A stretch of 64,000 nucleotides of DNA, taken from contig NZ_RJRZ01000002.1 of NCBI RefSeq assembly GCF_003993775.1, positions 62,001-126,000 on the forward strand, in the 5' to 3' direction. The notes beneath the pieces were generated by a model. It had not been told where the DNA came from. It saw only the letters and a program-made list of their open reading frames with translations, and did no database searches. Positions 52,801-60,671 of this stretch are shown piece after piece (the first letter of the stretch is position 1; the number at the start of each line of letters is the position of its first letter). Made by a program: the position numbers and the translations under genes. Origin of the DNA: Frigidibacter oleivorans. Lineage in GTDB: Bacteria; Pseudomonadota; Alphaproteobacteria; Rhodobacterales; Rhodobacteraceae.

Positions 52801-53230
52801 GGGCGACGAGGCGATGGACCCGCTGCACCTGCCGGGCCTGCTGGCGGCGGCGCGCGGAGTTCTGGCCGCGCCGGGGCTTGCCCGCTTCCTCGGCCCCGAG
52901 ACCCTGGCCGAGGTGGAGCTGAGCGCGCGCCTGCCGGAACTGGGCGGGCGGCAGGTCCACGGGACGGTGGACCGGCTGCACGTGGCGGCCGACCGCGTGA
53001 CCGCGCTCGACTGGAAGTCGAACCGCGTGGTGCCGGACCGGGCCGAGGCGGTGCCCGAAGGCATCCTGCGGCAGATGGGGGCCTATCGCGCGGCGCTGCG
53101 CCTTGCCTTCCCCGGCCGGCAGGTCGAGATGGCCGTGGTCTGGACGGCGACCGGCACGCTGATGCCGCTGCCATGCGAATTGGTGGACGCGGCCTTGCGC
53201 CGGGCGGGACAGGCGCTGGCCCCGACCTGA
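49829..53230 (+). CDS. addA: Double-strand break repair helicase AddA
   Basis: A 1133-aa UvrD-type helicase with a C-terminal nuclease. Walker A is SANAGSGKTRVLTDR (23-37); LTYTKAAASEMQNR, LVDEAQDTSPGQW (Walker B), VGDKKQSIYSFQGAD and VMTVHGAKGLEAPVV are helicase motifs in order. The nuclease domain ends with GTVDRLHVAADRVTALDWKSN (about 1043-1063). It would use 3'-5' translocation and, with AddB, cut both strands. It starts in the addB stop and is the last gene of the overlapping train before trxA, which appears to have its own promoter. Confidence 0.96.
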   Translation: MSLNDASLRQVTAANPAASTWLSANAGSGKTRVLTDRVARLLLGGTEPQRILCLTYTKAAASEMQNRLFARLGQWAMLDEADLRRQLQDLGAKGPVSPATLAEARRLFARAIETPGGLKIQTIHSFCAGLLRRFPLEAGVAPGFTEMDDRAAELLRAEIFEGLAAGEDRDAVDALAAIASGDGVDGLLAEICAHAPAFEPPLDAASARQVFGLAADLTEEALAAEVFLGGEAELLAELLPLLEGGKSTDQKAGTVLAALSGDLGPACLEQLESVFLYGPKAKAGAFAAKTDAFPTKDLRDGPCAALLPRLHDLMRRVEAARPRRIALAAALWTAALHRFAGAFLPRYRARKQAAGWLDFDDLILRAAALLSDRGVAQWVLFRLDGGIDHILVDEAQDTSPGQWQVIERLSEEFTAGEGARDRPRTIFVVGDKKQSIYSFQGADLAAFDRMRGHFGARFAALGTAMQDLTLDHSFRSAPAVLRAVDETFADTRGGGLGGAPRHIAFKDRMPGRVDLWPLIPRAEPAEPEDWSAPVDALPETHHNVQLARRIAGWIGTTLAAGTCIPARDGPRPMHEGDILILVQRRSDLFAEIIAACKAAGLAIAGADRLKLGGELAVRDIRAVLSFLATPEDDLSLAAALRSPLFGWTEPQLYALAQPRKGYLWQELRARTDAGALAARAVLDDLRGQADYLRPFELIERLLTRHGGRARLVARLGVEAEDGIDELLTQALAFERTSVPSLTGFLVWLEGGEVEVKRRPEAAGRAIRVMTVHGAKGLEAPVVILPDTIRGDPRAEGAVLRLPGDGPAGTAVWRMTADEAPPALAAARDALKDRQAEERDRLLYVAMTRAECWLVVCGAGDPGRGTGPQWYLQVAEAMDRLPTEAIDTGSFGEIRRHAEGDWPAPAPRAEAPPAPPAAPALPGWMRAFPASPATDRVLSPSDLGGAKALPGDAGLPEAEALAWGTRLHLLLEYLPGWPPADQAELAARLLCRGDEAMDPLHLPGLLAAARGVLAAPGLARFLGPETLAEVELSARLPELGGRQVHGTVDRLHVAADRVTALDWKSNRVVPDRAEAVPEGILRQMGAYRAALRLAFPGRQVEMAVVWTATGTLMPLPCELVDAALRRAGQALAPT

Positions 53231-53242
53231 CGGGGCCGCACC

Positions 53243-53271
53243 TTGACCGGACGGGGGTGCGTTCATAGGTT
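53243..53271 (+). promoter_or_regulatory. Probable trxA promoter
   Basis: TTGACC (53243-53248), 17 bases, TAGGTT (53266-53271) lie in the 72-bp gap between addA and trxA, 31 bp before the ATG and followed by AGGAG. It would let thioredoxin be expressed apart from the repair train. Confidence 0.5.
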
Positions 53272-53302
53272 CATCCCCAGCCCCGCATTCAGGAGAAGCG
53301 TC

Positions 53303-53623
53303 ATGGCCACCACCCCCGTCACCGATGCCACCTTCGACAGCGAAGTCCGCCAGTCCGACATTCCGGTCGTGGTGGATTTCTGGGCCGAATGGTGCGGCCC
53401 CTGCCGGCAGATCGGCCCGGCGCTGGAAGAGATCGCCGAGGAACTGGCCGGCAAGGTCAAGATCGTCAAGGTGAACGTCGACGAGAACCCGGATTCCCCC
53501 GCCCAGCTGGGCGTGCGCGGCATCCCGGCGCTGTTCATGTTCAAGGACGGTCAGGTCGTGTCGAACAAGGTCGGCGCCGCGCCCAAGGCCGCGCTGCAAA
53601 GCTGGATCCAGTCCGAGATCTGA
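53303..53623 (+). CDS. trxA: Thioredoxin TrxA
   Basis: A 106-aa classical thioredoxin. The active site WCGPC is at 30-34, preceded by VVVDFWAE and followed by the cis-proline loop [15 protein letters not shown] 53303 has AGGAG six bases upstream; the frame to 53243 is not supported. It is cytoplasmic, reducing protein disulfides. A hairpin terminator follows. Confidence 0.97.
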   Translation: MATTPVTDATFDSEVRQSDIPVVVDFWAEWCGPCRQIGPALEEIAEELAGKVKIVKVNVDENPDSPAQLGVRGIPALFMFKDGQVVSNKVGAAPKAALQSWIQSEI

Positions 53624-53651
53624 TCGCGCCCGGCCCTTGCCCGCAGATTGG

Positions 53652-53674
53652 GGGGCGCCTGCGGGCGCCCCTTT
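53652..53674 (+). terminator. Intrinsic terminator after trxA
   Basis: GGGGCGCC, loop TGCG, GGCGCCCC give a perfect 8-bp stem followed by TTTCGT, 28 bp after the trxA stop. It lies between convergent trxA and the phosphotransferase gene and its stem can work in both directions. Confidence 0.8.
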
Positions 53675-53686
53675 CGTATCGCGGGC

Positions 53687-54709
53687 CTACCACAGGTCCG
53701 GAAACACCCGCCCCGCCAGCCGCATCAGCGCCTCCATCCGCTGGTCGCGCCACAGGCCCGGCGGCGCGCCCGCCTGCCCCAGACGGGCCCAGTCGGCGAC
53801 CAGCTGGTTCAGCATCAGGAAGCCGATCGCCCCATCCGCGGCATCCGCCGCCCGGTAGCCGGTGAAGAAGGCCGCCTCCTCTGCCGCGGGCAGCAGCCGG
53901 CCGGCCGGCGCCGCGCCGGCGGGCACATAGGCCAGCGCATAGGCCAGCATCAGCCGCGCCACGTCATGGCCCGCCGGGGCGGTCTGCGGCCCGGCGAAGT
54001 CGATGCCCCAGGCGCGGTCCTCGTCCATCAGGATGTTGCGCAGGTTCATGTCGCCATGCCGCGCCGCCGACAGCGCGGGCCGTCCCTGCCAGTGCGCGGC
54101 CTCGGCCTCGACCCGCAGCGACAGCGCGACGAAGCGGTCCGGCGCCCGCACCCGCCGCCGCCCCTCGGCCACCGCCTGCCGCTGCCGGGCGAGATGCTCG
54201 CAGACCTTGGCGGGATTGTAGGGCCGCAGCCCGTTGGAGGTGCCGGCGTGGAAGTCCGACAGCCAGCGCGCGGCGCGGGTCAGGATGGCGCGCATGGCGG
54301 CGGGGCTGCGGGCATCGTCGAGCCAGTGTTCCACCGTCCGGCCCGGCACCTGTTCCATCAGGATCAGCCCGGCCCCGGCATCCTCGGCCAGGATCAGCGG
54401 CGCCTGCCCGCCCGTCGCCTCGCGCGCGCGGCGCTGTGCCGCGATCTCGGCGGCGACCAGCGCGGGATCGGCCGGGCGGGTCATGTGCTTCAGGACCAGC
54501 GCGTCGCCGGTCCCGTCGTCCCGGATAAGCGACAGCACGATGCGGCGGCGGGCGGGTTCGTCGCGGCGGGTGACGATCTCGGCCCGCCAGCCCTCGGGCG
54601 AAAGGCCCGCCGCCCGGGCAAGGCGCGGCCAATGCGCCATCGCCCCGGCCAGCTGCGCCGCGCGGTCGCCGGGCACATCCCGCCCGTGGTCCCGCCCGTC
54701 GTCGCGCAT
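53687..54709 (-). CDS. Phosphotransferase of the APH/choline kinase fold, substrate unknown
   Basis: A 340-aa kinase-like protein. The ATP lysine region is DALVLKHM (about 69-76), the catalytic loop is SAARHGDMNLRNILMDED (about 214-231) and the metal aspartate is in WGIDFAGP. This is the aminoglycoside-phosphotransferase superfamily, but the HGDMNLRNIL loop differs from AmgK and from resistance enzymes. The sequence does not show a substrate; small-molecule kinases for choline, sugars or homoserine share the fold. It stands alone, 90 bp downstream of matB on the same strand, with trxA convergent. Confidence 0.7.
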   Translation of the reverse strand: MRDDGRDHGRDVPGDRAAQLAGAMAHWPRLARAAGLSPEGWRAEIVTRRDEPARRRIVLSLIRDDGTGDALVLKHMTRPADPALVAAEIAAQRRAREATGGQAPLILAEDAGAGLILMEQVPGRTVEHWLDDARSPAAMRAILTRAARWLSDFHAGTSNGLRPYNPAKVCEHLARQRQAVAEGRRRVRAPDRFVALSLRVEAEAAHWQGRPALSAARHGDMNLRNILMDEDRAWGIDFAGPQTAPAGHDVARLMLAYALAYVPAGAAPAGRLLPAAEEAAFFTGYRAADAADGAIGFLMLNQLVADWARLGQAGAPPGLWRDQRMEALMRLAGRVFPDLW

Positions 54710-54799
54710 GGTCCGCCCTCTCTGTCGCCCGCCGCTGGCCCGTCGCCCCGAGCAGAGCCGCAGTCGCGCGCTGGCGCAAGGCCCGGCGCGCGGGCGGCG

Positions 54800-56311
54800 T
54801 CAGCGGAACAGCGTGGCGAAGTCCTGGCGCAACAGGTTCTTCTGCACCTTGCCCATGGTGTTGCGCGGCAGTTCCGGCACCACGGCGATATGTTTGGGCT
54901 GCTTGAACTTCGCCAGACGCTCGGCCATCGCCGCCTGCAGCGCGGCATCGTCGACCTGCGCCCCCGGCTGGGCCACGATCACGCCCACCACCGCCTCGCC
55001 GAAATCCGGGTGCGGAACGCCGATCACCGCGCTTTCCAGCACCCCCGGCTGTTCGTCGAGGATCAGCTCGATCTCTTTCGGATAGACGTTGTAGCCGCCG
55101 GTGATGATCAGGTCCTTCTGCCGGCCGACGATGCTGACATAGCCGTCCGCGTCGATTACGCCGATATCGCCGGTGATGAAGAAGCCGTCCGCGCGCAGTT
55201 CCTCGCGGGTCTTTTCCGGCATCTGCCAGTAGCCGGCGAAGACATTGGGGCCGCGCACCTCGATCATCCCGGGCTCGCCCTGCGGCAGGCTGGCGCCGGT
55301 GACGGGATCGGTGATCTTCACCTCCACCCCCGGCAGCGGCAGGCCCACCGTCCCGGCGCGGCGGTCGCCGTCATAGGGGTTGGAGGTGTTCATGTTGGTT
55401 TCGGTCATGCCATAGCGTTCGAGGATGCGGTGGCCTGTCCGAGTCTCGAACTGCACATGGGTTTCGGCCAGCAGCGGGGCGGAACCCGAGGTGAACAGCC
55501 GCATATGCGCCACCAGATCGCGGGTGAAGCGCGGATCGTCCAGCAGCCGGGTGTAGAAGGTCGGCACGCCCATCATCGTGGTGGCGGCGGGCAGGCTGGC
55601 AATGACCTGATCGGTCTTGAAGCCGGGCAGGAAGATCATCGCCCCCCGCGACAGCAGCACCACATTCGTCGCCACGAACAGCCCGTGGGTGTGGAAGATC
55701 GGCAGCGCGTGCAGCAGCACGTCGCGGTCGGTGAAACGCCATTCCCGGGCCAGAACCTCGGCATTGGACAGAAGGTTCGCATGGGTCAGCATCGCGCCCT
55801 TCGACCGGCCGGTGGTGCCCGAGGTGTACAGGATCGCCGCCAGATCGTCCGGCGCGCGCGGCACGGGGGCGAAGCCGGGGTCGGCCCCGGCGGCAAGGTC
55901 GGCCAGGCTGCCCGCGCCGGCGGCGTCCAGCGTTTCGAACCGGGCCCCGTTGCGGGCGGCGACGGCGCGCAGGCTGTCGGCCCGGACCGGGCTGCCCACC
56001 AGCAGTGCCGCCCCGGCATTGGCCACGAAATACTCCACCTCGTCGGCGGTATAGGCGGTGTTCAGCGGCAGGAAGACGATGCCCGCCGCCAGCGCCGCCA
56101 GATACAGCGCCAGCGCCTGCGGCGTCTTGTCGATCTGCACCGCCATGCGGTCCCCCGGCCGCAGGCCCAGACCCGCCAGCGCGGCCGCCTGCGCCATCGC
56201 CATCCGGTGCAGGTCGCGGCCGGTCAGCGCGGTGCCGCCGGCATCGGTCAGAACGGGGGTGTCGCGCCCGGCCAGCGGCGCGGCAAGCGCATCGTAGAGC
56301 GGATTGGTCAT
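54800..56311 (-). CDS. matB: Malonyl-CoA synthetase MatB
   Basis: A 503-aa adenylate-forming ligase activating malonate to malonyl-CoA. The P-loop YTSGTTGRSKG is at 162-172, the acyl-pocket and gate region includes ERYGMTETNMNTSNPYDG, typical for MatB, and the C-terminal A8/A10 lysines are in GRQKDLIITGGYNVYPKEIE and GKVQK. It overlaps matA by ATGA, and matA consumes its product. A plain fatty-acid CoA ligase is unlikely because of the TETNMNTSNPYDG segment and the partner. Confidence 0.93.
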   Translation of the reverse strand: MTNPLYDALAAPLAGRDTPVLTDAGGTALTGRDLHRMAMAQAAALAGLGLRPGDRMAVQIDKTPQALALYLAALAAGIVFLPLNTAYTADEVEYFVANAGAALLVGSPVRADSLRAVAARNGARFETLDAAGAGSLADLAAGADPGFAPVPRAPDDLAAILYTSGTTGRSKGAMLTHANLLSNAEVLAREWRFTDRDVLLHALPIFHTHGLFVATNVVLLSRGAMIFLPGFKTDQVIASLPAATTMMGVPTFYTRLLDDPRFTRDLVAHMRLFTSGSAPLLAETHVQFETRTGHRILERYGMTETNMNTSNPYDGDRRAGTVGLPLPGVEVKITDPVTGASLPQGEPGMIEVRGPNVFAGYWQMPEKTREELRADGFFITGDIGVIDADGYVSIVGRQKDLIITGGYNVYPKEIELILDEQPGVLESAVIGVPHPDFGEAVVGVIVAQPGAQVDDAALQAAMAERLAKFKQPKHIAVVPELPRNTMGKVQKNLLRQDFATLFR

Positions 56312-57630
56312 GCTGTCCTTCCCGTGGTCTTCTTGCCCTCTGGCCGGGCCTGCGCCAGCAGCGCCCGCACCTGTCGCGCGGCCGCGACCGTCCGTTCGGT
56401 CCCGAACCGTTCGTTGTTCCGCTCGACCTGCGACAGGTCATAGAGGTAGTTCACCATCGCGCTGGCCGACTGCCGCAGGCCGTTGGCCGAGGTATCGGCC
56501 AGCGCATGGACGTCGTGCAGGATCGCGCCGTTGCCCAGATGGAAGCGCGCGACCGGATCGGCCGGCAGCCCGTCGCCCCGGCGCGCCTGCAGCAGGAATT
56601 CCGCCGTCAGCCGCCGCAGCGTGTCGGCCTCGGGCGCGATCGCCGCGGCATCGCCCGCCGCCACCAGGTTCAGCAGGCGCGCGGCCTCGGGCCGGTCGGG
56701 CGCGATGCCCTTCAGCCAGCGCACCAGCCCCGGCACCGGCGAAAGGGTGACGAAGCATTCGATCTGCGGCAGGTCGTGGCGCAGTTCCTCGACCACCTGC
56801 TTGATCAGCGAGTTGCCGAACGAGATGCCGCGCAGCCCTTCCTGACAGTTCGAGATCGAGTAGAAGGCGGCGGTGTCGCACTCCGCGGCGGGGACGGGCG
56901 TCCGTTCTTCGGCCAGCAGCGCCTGCACCGATCCCGGGATGCCCCGGCACAGCGCCACCTCGACGAAGATCAGCGGCTCTTCCGGCATGGCCGGGTGGAA
57001 GAAGGCAAAGCAGCGCCTGTCCTCGGGCCGCAGCCGGCGCTGCAGGTCGTCCCAGTCGTCGATGGCATGCACCGCCTCATATTCGATGATCTTCTCGAGG
57101 ATGTTGGCCGGGCTGCGCCAGTCGATATGCCGCAGCACCAGGAAGCCGCGGTTGAACCAGCTGGCGAAGAGGTGGCGAAAGTCCCAGTCGATCACCGCCA
57201 GTTCCGGCGCCTCGGGCAGCATCCGCAACAGGTCGAGCCGCATGCGCACCAGATCTTCCGTCGCCCCCGGCGCCTGGTTCAGCCGGCGCAGCAGTTCCTG
57301 GCGGCGCGGCTCTGCCTCGTGGCAGAGGTCGGCCAGCGCCTCGGGGTCGCCGCTGTCGCGATAGCGGGTCGCGGCCGCGATGACCCGCCCGGGGTCGAGG
57401 TCCAGCGCCCGCGCCATGTGGCGGAAGAACTCCTGCCGGTCGGCGGCGGACAGGGCGCGATAGCCCGACAGGATCTCGGCCGCGAGCCGCACGCCGGACA
57501 CCTCGCCCTGCGCCGACAGCAGCGCCTCGCACAGTTCGGCCAGCGGCCGGCGGCTTTGCGCGGCGGGGGCGGAGGGCCGCCGTTCGAACAGCGTCCCCAT
57601 CAGGTCGGAGAAGAAGGCGATACGGCTCAT
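56308..57630 (-). CDS. matA: Malonyl-CoA decarboxylase MatA
   Basis: A 440-aa decarboxylase producing acetyl-CoA from malonyl-CoA. An N-terminal helical domain (about 1-150) precedes the GNAT-like catalytic domain with AVHAIDDWDDLQRRL, CFAFFHPAMPEEPLIFVEVAL, FYSISNCQEGLRGISFGNSLIKQV (catalytic serine area) and CFVTLSPVPGLVRWL, all well-known MCD landmarks. A good GGAGG precedes the ATG. Together MatB and MatA turn imported malonate into acetyl-CoA. Confidence 0.95.
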   Translation of the reverse strand: MSRIAFFSDLMGTLFERRPSAPAAQSRRPLAELCEALLSAQGEVSGVRLAAEILSGYRALSAADRQEFFRHMARALDLDPGRVIAAATRYRDSGDPEALADLCHEAEPRRQELLRRLNQAPGATEDLVRMRLDLLRMLPEAPELAVIDWDFRHLFASWFNRGFLVLRHIDWRSPANILEKIIEYEAVHAIDDWDDLQRRLRPEDRRCFAFFHPAMPEEPLIFVEVALCRGIPGSVQALLAEERTPVPAAECDTAAFYSISNCQEGLRGISFGNSLIKQVVEELRHDLPQIECFVTLSPVPGLVRWLKGIAPDRPEAARLLNLVAAGDAAAIAPEADTLRRLTAEFLLQARRGDGLPADPVARFHLGNGAILHDVHALADTSANGLRQSASAMVNYLYDLSQVERNNERFGTERTVAAARQVRALLAQARPEGKKTTGRTA

Positions 57631-57640
57631 CCCGGCCTCC

Positions 57641-58954
57641 TCAGACCGGGCCCATGACGCGGTCCGGCAGCCATGTCGCCAGTTCCGGCACGAAGCACAG
57701 GATGACGATGGCCAGCGCCATGCAGCCGACGAAGGGCGCCGATCCCCAGAGGATCGTCCGCAGCGAGATGTTGGGCGCGATGGAATTGATGACGAACAGG
57801 TTCAGCCCCACGGGGGGCGTGATCAGCCCGATCTCCATGTTGATGGTCAGGATCACCGCGAACCAGTAGGGATCGAAATTCGCGGTTTCCAGGATCGGCA
57901 GCAGGATCGGCGCGGTCATCAGGATCACCGCGACCGGCGGCAGGAAAAAGCCCGCGACCAACAGGAACAGGTTGATGACCGCCATCAGCACCCAGCGGTT
58001 GACCTCCAGCGCGGAAATCCACTGCGCGATGGACTGGGTGATGAACAGCGACGACATCATGTAGGCGAAGACGCCCGAGGCGGCCATGATGAACAGGATC
58101 ATCACGCTTTCGCGGGTGCTGTCGCGCAGGACACCCCAGATCGCGCGGGGGTTCCACAGCCGGTAGATCGCAATCGCCATCAGCAGGCACAGCACCGCGC
58201 CGACCGCCGCCGTTTCCGACGTCGTGGCGATGCCGCCATACATGGCATAGAGCACGCCGGCGATCACCAGCAGGAAGGGCAGGACGCGGGGCAGGATCTC
58301 GAACCGTTCGCGCAGGTTGTAGTGCCGCGGCGACAGCACGGCCGCATTGCCCGACCGCCAGGTCGCATAGATCGCCCAGGCCATGAACAGCAGCGTCAGC
58401 AGCAGCCCCGGGATGATCCCGGCCAGGAACAGCCGGCCGATCGAGGTTTCTGTGGCGATGCCATAGACGATCAGCGTGACCGAGGGCGGGATCAGGATGC
58501 CCAGCGTTCCGCCCGCCGCGATGGCGCCCGCCGCCACCCCGTCCGGATAGCCGCGTTTCTGCATCTCGGGGATGCCCATCTTGCCGATGGCGGCGCAGGT
58601 GGCCGGGCTGGACCCCGACATCGCCGCGAACAGCGCGCAGGCCCCGAGGTTGGACACGACAAGGCCCCCCGGCACCCGGGTCAGCCAGCGTTCCAGCGCC
58701 TCGAACAGGTCGGCGCCCGCGCGGGTGGAGGCGATGGCCGCCCCCATGATGATGAACATCGGAATCGACAGGATGGTGAAGCTGTTCAGGTCGGCGAAGA
58801 AGATCTCCGGCATCATCTCGAGCGAGCGCGCCCCGTCGAAGATCAGCAGGAAGGCCGCCGACACCACCAGCAGCCCCACCGCCACCGACACGCCGGAAAA
58901 CAGCACGACAATCGTCGCCACCGCCACGAGAAGGCCCAGAACCAGCGGGTCCAT
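57641..58954 (-). CDS. matM: TRAP transporter large permease (malonate, MatM-like)
   Basis: A 437-aa DctM-type permease with about twelve hydrophobic segments. SIPMFIIMGAAIASTRAGADLF, AAMSGSSPATCAAIGKMGIPEM, IPPSVTLIVYG and GLITPPVGLNLFVINS are the family signatures. ATG 58954 shares its first base with the matQ stop (TGATG). With matQ and matP it replaces the MatC carrier of rhizobial mat operons; a malonate TRAP system (MatPQM) is known from Sinorhizobium. The malonate assignment is by operon context. Confidence 0.88.
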   Translation of the reverse strand: MDPLVLGLLVAVATIVVLFSGVSVAVGLLVVSAAFLLIFDGARSLEMMPEIFFADLNSFTILSIPMFIIMGAAIASTRAGADLFEALERWLTRVPGGLVVSNLGACALFAAMSGSSPATCAAIGKMGIPEMQKRGYPDGVAAGAIAAGGTLGILIPPSVTLIVYGIATETSIGRLFLAGIIPGLLLTLLFMAWAIYATWRSGNAAVLSPRHYNLRERFEILPRVLPFLLVIAGVLYAMYGGIATTSETAAVGAVLCLLMAIAIYRLWNPRAIWGVLRDSTRESVMILFIMAASGVFAYMMSSLFITQSIAQWISALEVNRWVLMAVINLFLLVAGFFLPPVAVILMTAPILLPILETANFDPYWFAVILTINMEIGLITPPVGLNLFVINSIAPNISLRTILWGSAPFVGCMALAIVILCFVPELATWLPDRVMGPV

Positions 58955-59502
58955 CAACGGTCTCCGATACCGAAGGGGGCGTCGGCGCGGGTCAGAAGCC
59001 CCACGAGGTCGGCCAGAAGCTGCAGCAGGAACAGCGCGAAGCCCACGGGCAGCGCCAGATAGGGCACCCATAGCGGCGGCGCCCAGACGGTCGAGGATTT
59101 CCAGCCCCGGTCGAAGGCCTGATGCCAGACCTCGAATCCGTACCACGCGATGGTCGCCGTCACCGCGATGGTGGCCAGCAGCACCGCAATCGCCAGCACC
59201 CGGCGCGCCCGGGGCGGCAACATCTGCGGCACGAGATCCACATTCACATGGCCGCGCAGCCGCTGGACGTAGGGCAGGCCGATCGTCGTCGCCGCGATCA
59301 TCAGGTAGATCACCGCCTCGGTCTGCCAGATGGTGGACTGGTTCAGAACCGAGCGGACGAAGATCATGTGGCAGGTGACGAACAGCGCAATCACGGTGAG
59401 GGCCGCGGCGATCCAGCCGCAGACGGTCGAGATCGCGTGGACGGCCCGGATGAAGGCATTGCCGCCCGGCCGGGCCGGCGTCGCAGCGATGGTTGCTGTC
59501 AT
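58954..59502 (-). CDS. matQ: TRAP transporter small subunit (MatQ-like)
   Basis: A 182-aa DctQ-type protein with four membrane helices (about 26-46, 60-79, 100-122, 145-166) and the family segments RSVLNQSTIWQTEAVIYLMI and RLRGHVNVDLVPQMLPP. The alanine-rich N-terminus (about 20 residues) is longer than usual. It links MatP to MatM and lies 75 bp after matP, across a hairpin that may reduce expression of the membrane subunits relative to the receptor. Confidence 0.88.
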   Translation of the reverse strand: MTATIAATPARPGGNAFIRAVHAISTVCGWIAAALTVIALFVTCHMIFVRSVLNQSTIWQTEAVIYLMIAATTIGLPYVQRLRGHVNVDLVPQMLPPRARRVLAIAVLLATIAVTATIAWYGFEVWHQAFDRGWKSSTVWAPPLWVPYLALPVGFALFLLQLLADLVGLLTRADAPFGIGDR

Positions 59503-59526
59503 GGATGGATCACTCCCGGGTCCTTC

Positions 59527-59550
59527 GGCTGGGACTTTGGCTGGGACTTC
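59527..59550. repeat. 12-bp tandem duplication in matP-matQ spacer
   Basis: GGCTGGGACTTT at 59527-59538 is followed directly by GGCTGGGACTTC at 59539-59550. It lies in the short intercistronic gap and is probably a slipped-strand duplication. No function is evident. Confidence 0.6.
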
Positions 59551-59554
59551 GGGA

Positions 59555-59569
59555 GGCGGCCGCGCCGCC
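59555..59569 (-). terminator. Small hairpin after matP
   Basis: GGCGGC, loop of 3, GCCGCC lies just after the matP stop. Without a T-tract it is more likely a processing or attenuation hairpin that stabilises the matP part of the message than a full terminator. Confidence 0.35.
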
Positions 59570-59577
59570 CCCGCCGG

Positions 59578-60558
59578 TCATTCGACGGCCAGCGCCATGT
59601 CCAGCAGCTTCTGCCCGTCGGGCACCTCCTCGACGAAGACCTTGTAGGAGGATTGCTGGGCGAGGTCGCGCCAGGCCATGAAATCCTCTTCCGTCATTTC
59701 GGCAATCTCGACACCGGCATTGCGGAACACCTCGACCGAGGCCGCGTCTTCCTTCTTCGCCTCTTCGAGGTAATAGGCCTCGGCCTTGGCGGAGGCGGCA
59801 CGCAGCGCCTCTTGCTGTTCCGGGGTCAGCCGGTCGAAGGTCGTCTTGTTGATCAGCAGCGGCTGATACATGAACCACAGCGTCACGTCCGAGGCCGGGG
59901 TATAGCACTTCGCCAGTTCCTGCAGCCGGAAGGAGACGAAGGAGGACGACGAGGTATTCAGCGCCTGCAGCACGTTCTGCTGCATCGCGTTGTAGGTTTC
60001 CGACGAGGGCATCGACGCGATGGAGGCGCCCGCGGCCTGCAGCATCTCCTCGAAGCCCTTGCCGGCGGCGCGGACGGTCTTGCCCTTGATGTCCTCGGGC
60101 CGCCGGATGCAGCCATCGGTGCTGGCGAAGCCGCCGGCCAGATAGCCGTGCACCAGCGTCATCACGTCATCCTCGTTCAGGATGCGCTCGATTTCCGCCA
60201 TGAAGGGCGAGGCGTTCATCCGCGCGGCATGGTCGTGGCTCTTGATCAGGCCCGGCATCAGCGTGAGGTTGTATTCCGGCCGCTGGCCGCCGGCATAGGA
60301 CAGCGGCAGCACCGTCATGTCGAGCTGACCGCGGCTGAGCGGCAGGTACTGCTCGGTCGCCTTGAACAGCGATCCCGACGGGAAGATCTGGATCGTCAGG
60401 TCCACGTCCGCGGCGGCGACATCCTCGGCCACCATCTCGGCGATGCGGTGGCGCAGGTCGCCCGGCGCGAACTGGTGCGACAGGCGCAGCTCCTCGGCCC
60501 CGGCGGCACCCGCCCACAGCGGCAGGGCGGCCAAGGCCGCGATCTTCATCAGTCTCAT
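59578..60558 (-). CDS. matP: TRAP transporter substrate-binding protein (malonate, MatP-like)
   Basis: A 326-aa periplasmic receptor. From ATG 60558 (GGAGGAGG upstream) it starts MRLMKIAALAALPLWAGAAGAEE, a signal peptide cleaved near residue 21; the longer frame to 60648 crosses the operator. GKTVRAAGKGFEEML carries the family arginine that binds the carboxylate and AMQQNVLQALNTSSSSFVSF is the C-lobe helix. As first gene of matPQM-matAB it should bind malonate. It is divergent from matR. Confidence 0.88.
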   Translation of the reverse strand: MRLMKIAALAALPLWAGAAGAEELRLSHQFAPGDLRHRIAEMVAEDVAAADVDLTIQIFPSGSLFKATEQYLPLSRGQLDMTVLPLSYAGGQRPEYNLTLMPGLIKSHDHAARMNASPFMAEIERILNEDDVMTLVHGYLAGGFASTDGCIRRPEDIKGKTVRAAGKGFEEMLQAAGASIASMPSSETYNAMQQNVLQALNTSSSSFVSFRLQELAKCYTPASDVTLWFMYQPLLINKTTFDRLTPEQQEALRAASAKAEAYYLEEAKKEDAASVEVFRNAGVEIAEMTEEDFMAWRDLAQQSSYKVFVEEVPDGQKLLDMALAVE

Positions 60559-60638
60559 CGGAAACCTCCTCCCAAAGGTGTCGCGAATTCTGCGATATGC
60601 ACGCAGACTGGCATTGAGTATATTATGGGTCAAGGATA

Positions 60639-60648
60639 TTGTATGCAA
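60639..60648. promoter_or_regulatory. Candidate MatR operator
   Basis: TTGTATGCAA is an 8-of-10 palindrome differing by one base from TTGTATACAA, the core reported for rhizobial MatR. It lies in the 113-bp divergent gap between matP and the GntR gene, which is AT-rich for this genome. A second AT-rich element (GTATATTAT, about 60618-60626) could be the -10 of one promoter. Confidence 0.6.
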
Positions 60649-60671
60649 AAATGTCCAGTCGAGGATGCAAC

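Noticed and set aside
45048-53599. Two minus-strand open frames of about 1300 codons each over amgK-murU-addB and addA-trxA
   Set aside because: Both mirror well-supported plus-strand genes and show no protein-family motif; high GC removes stops from antisense frames.
53687-54709. Antibiotic resistance phosphotransferase
   Set aside because: The fold is shared with aminoglycoside phosphotransferases, but the catalytic loop context and a chromosomal core setting give no support for drug modification.
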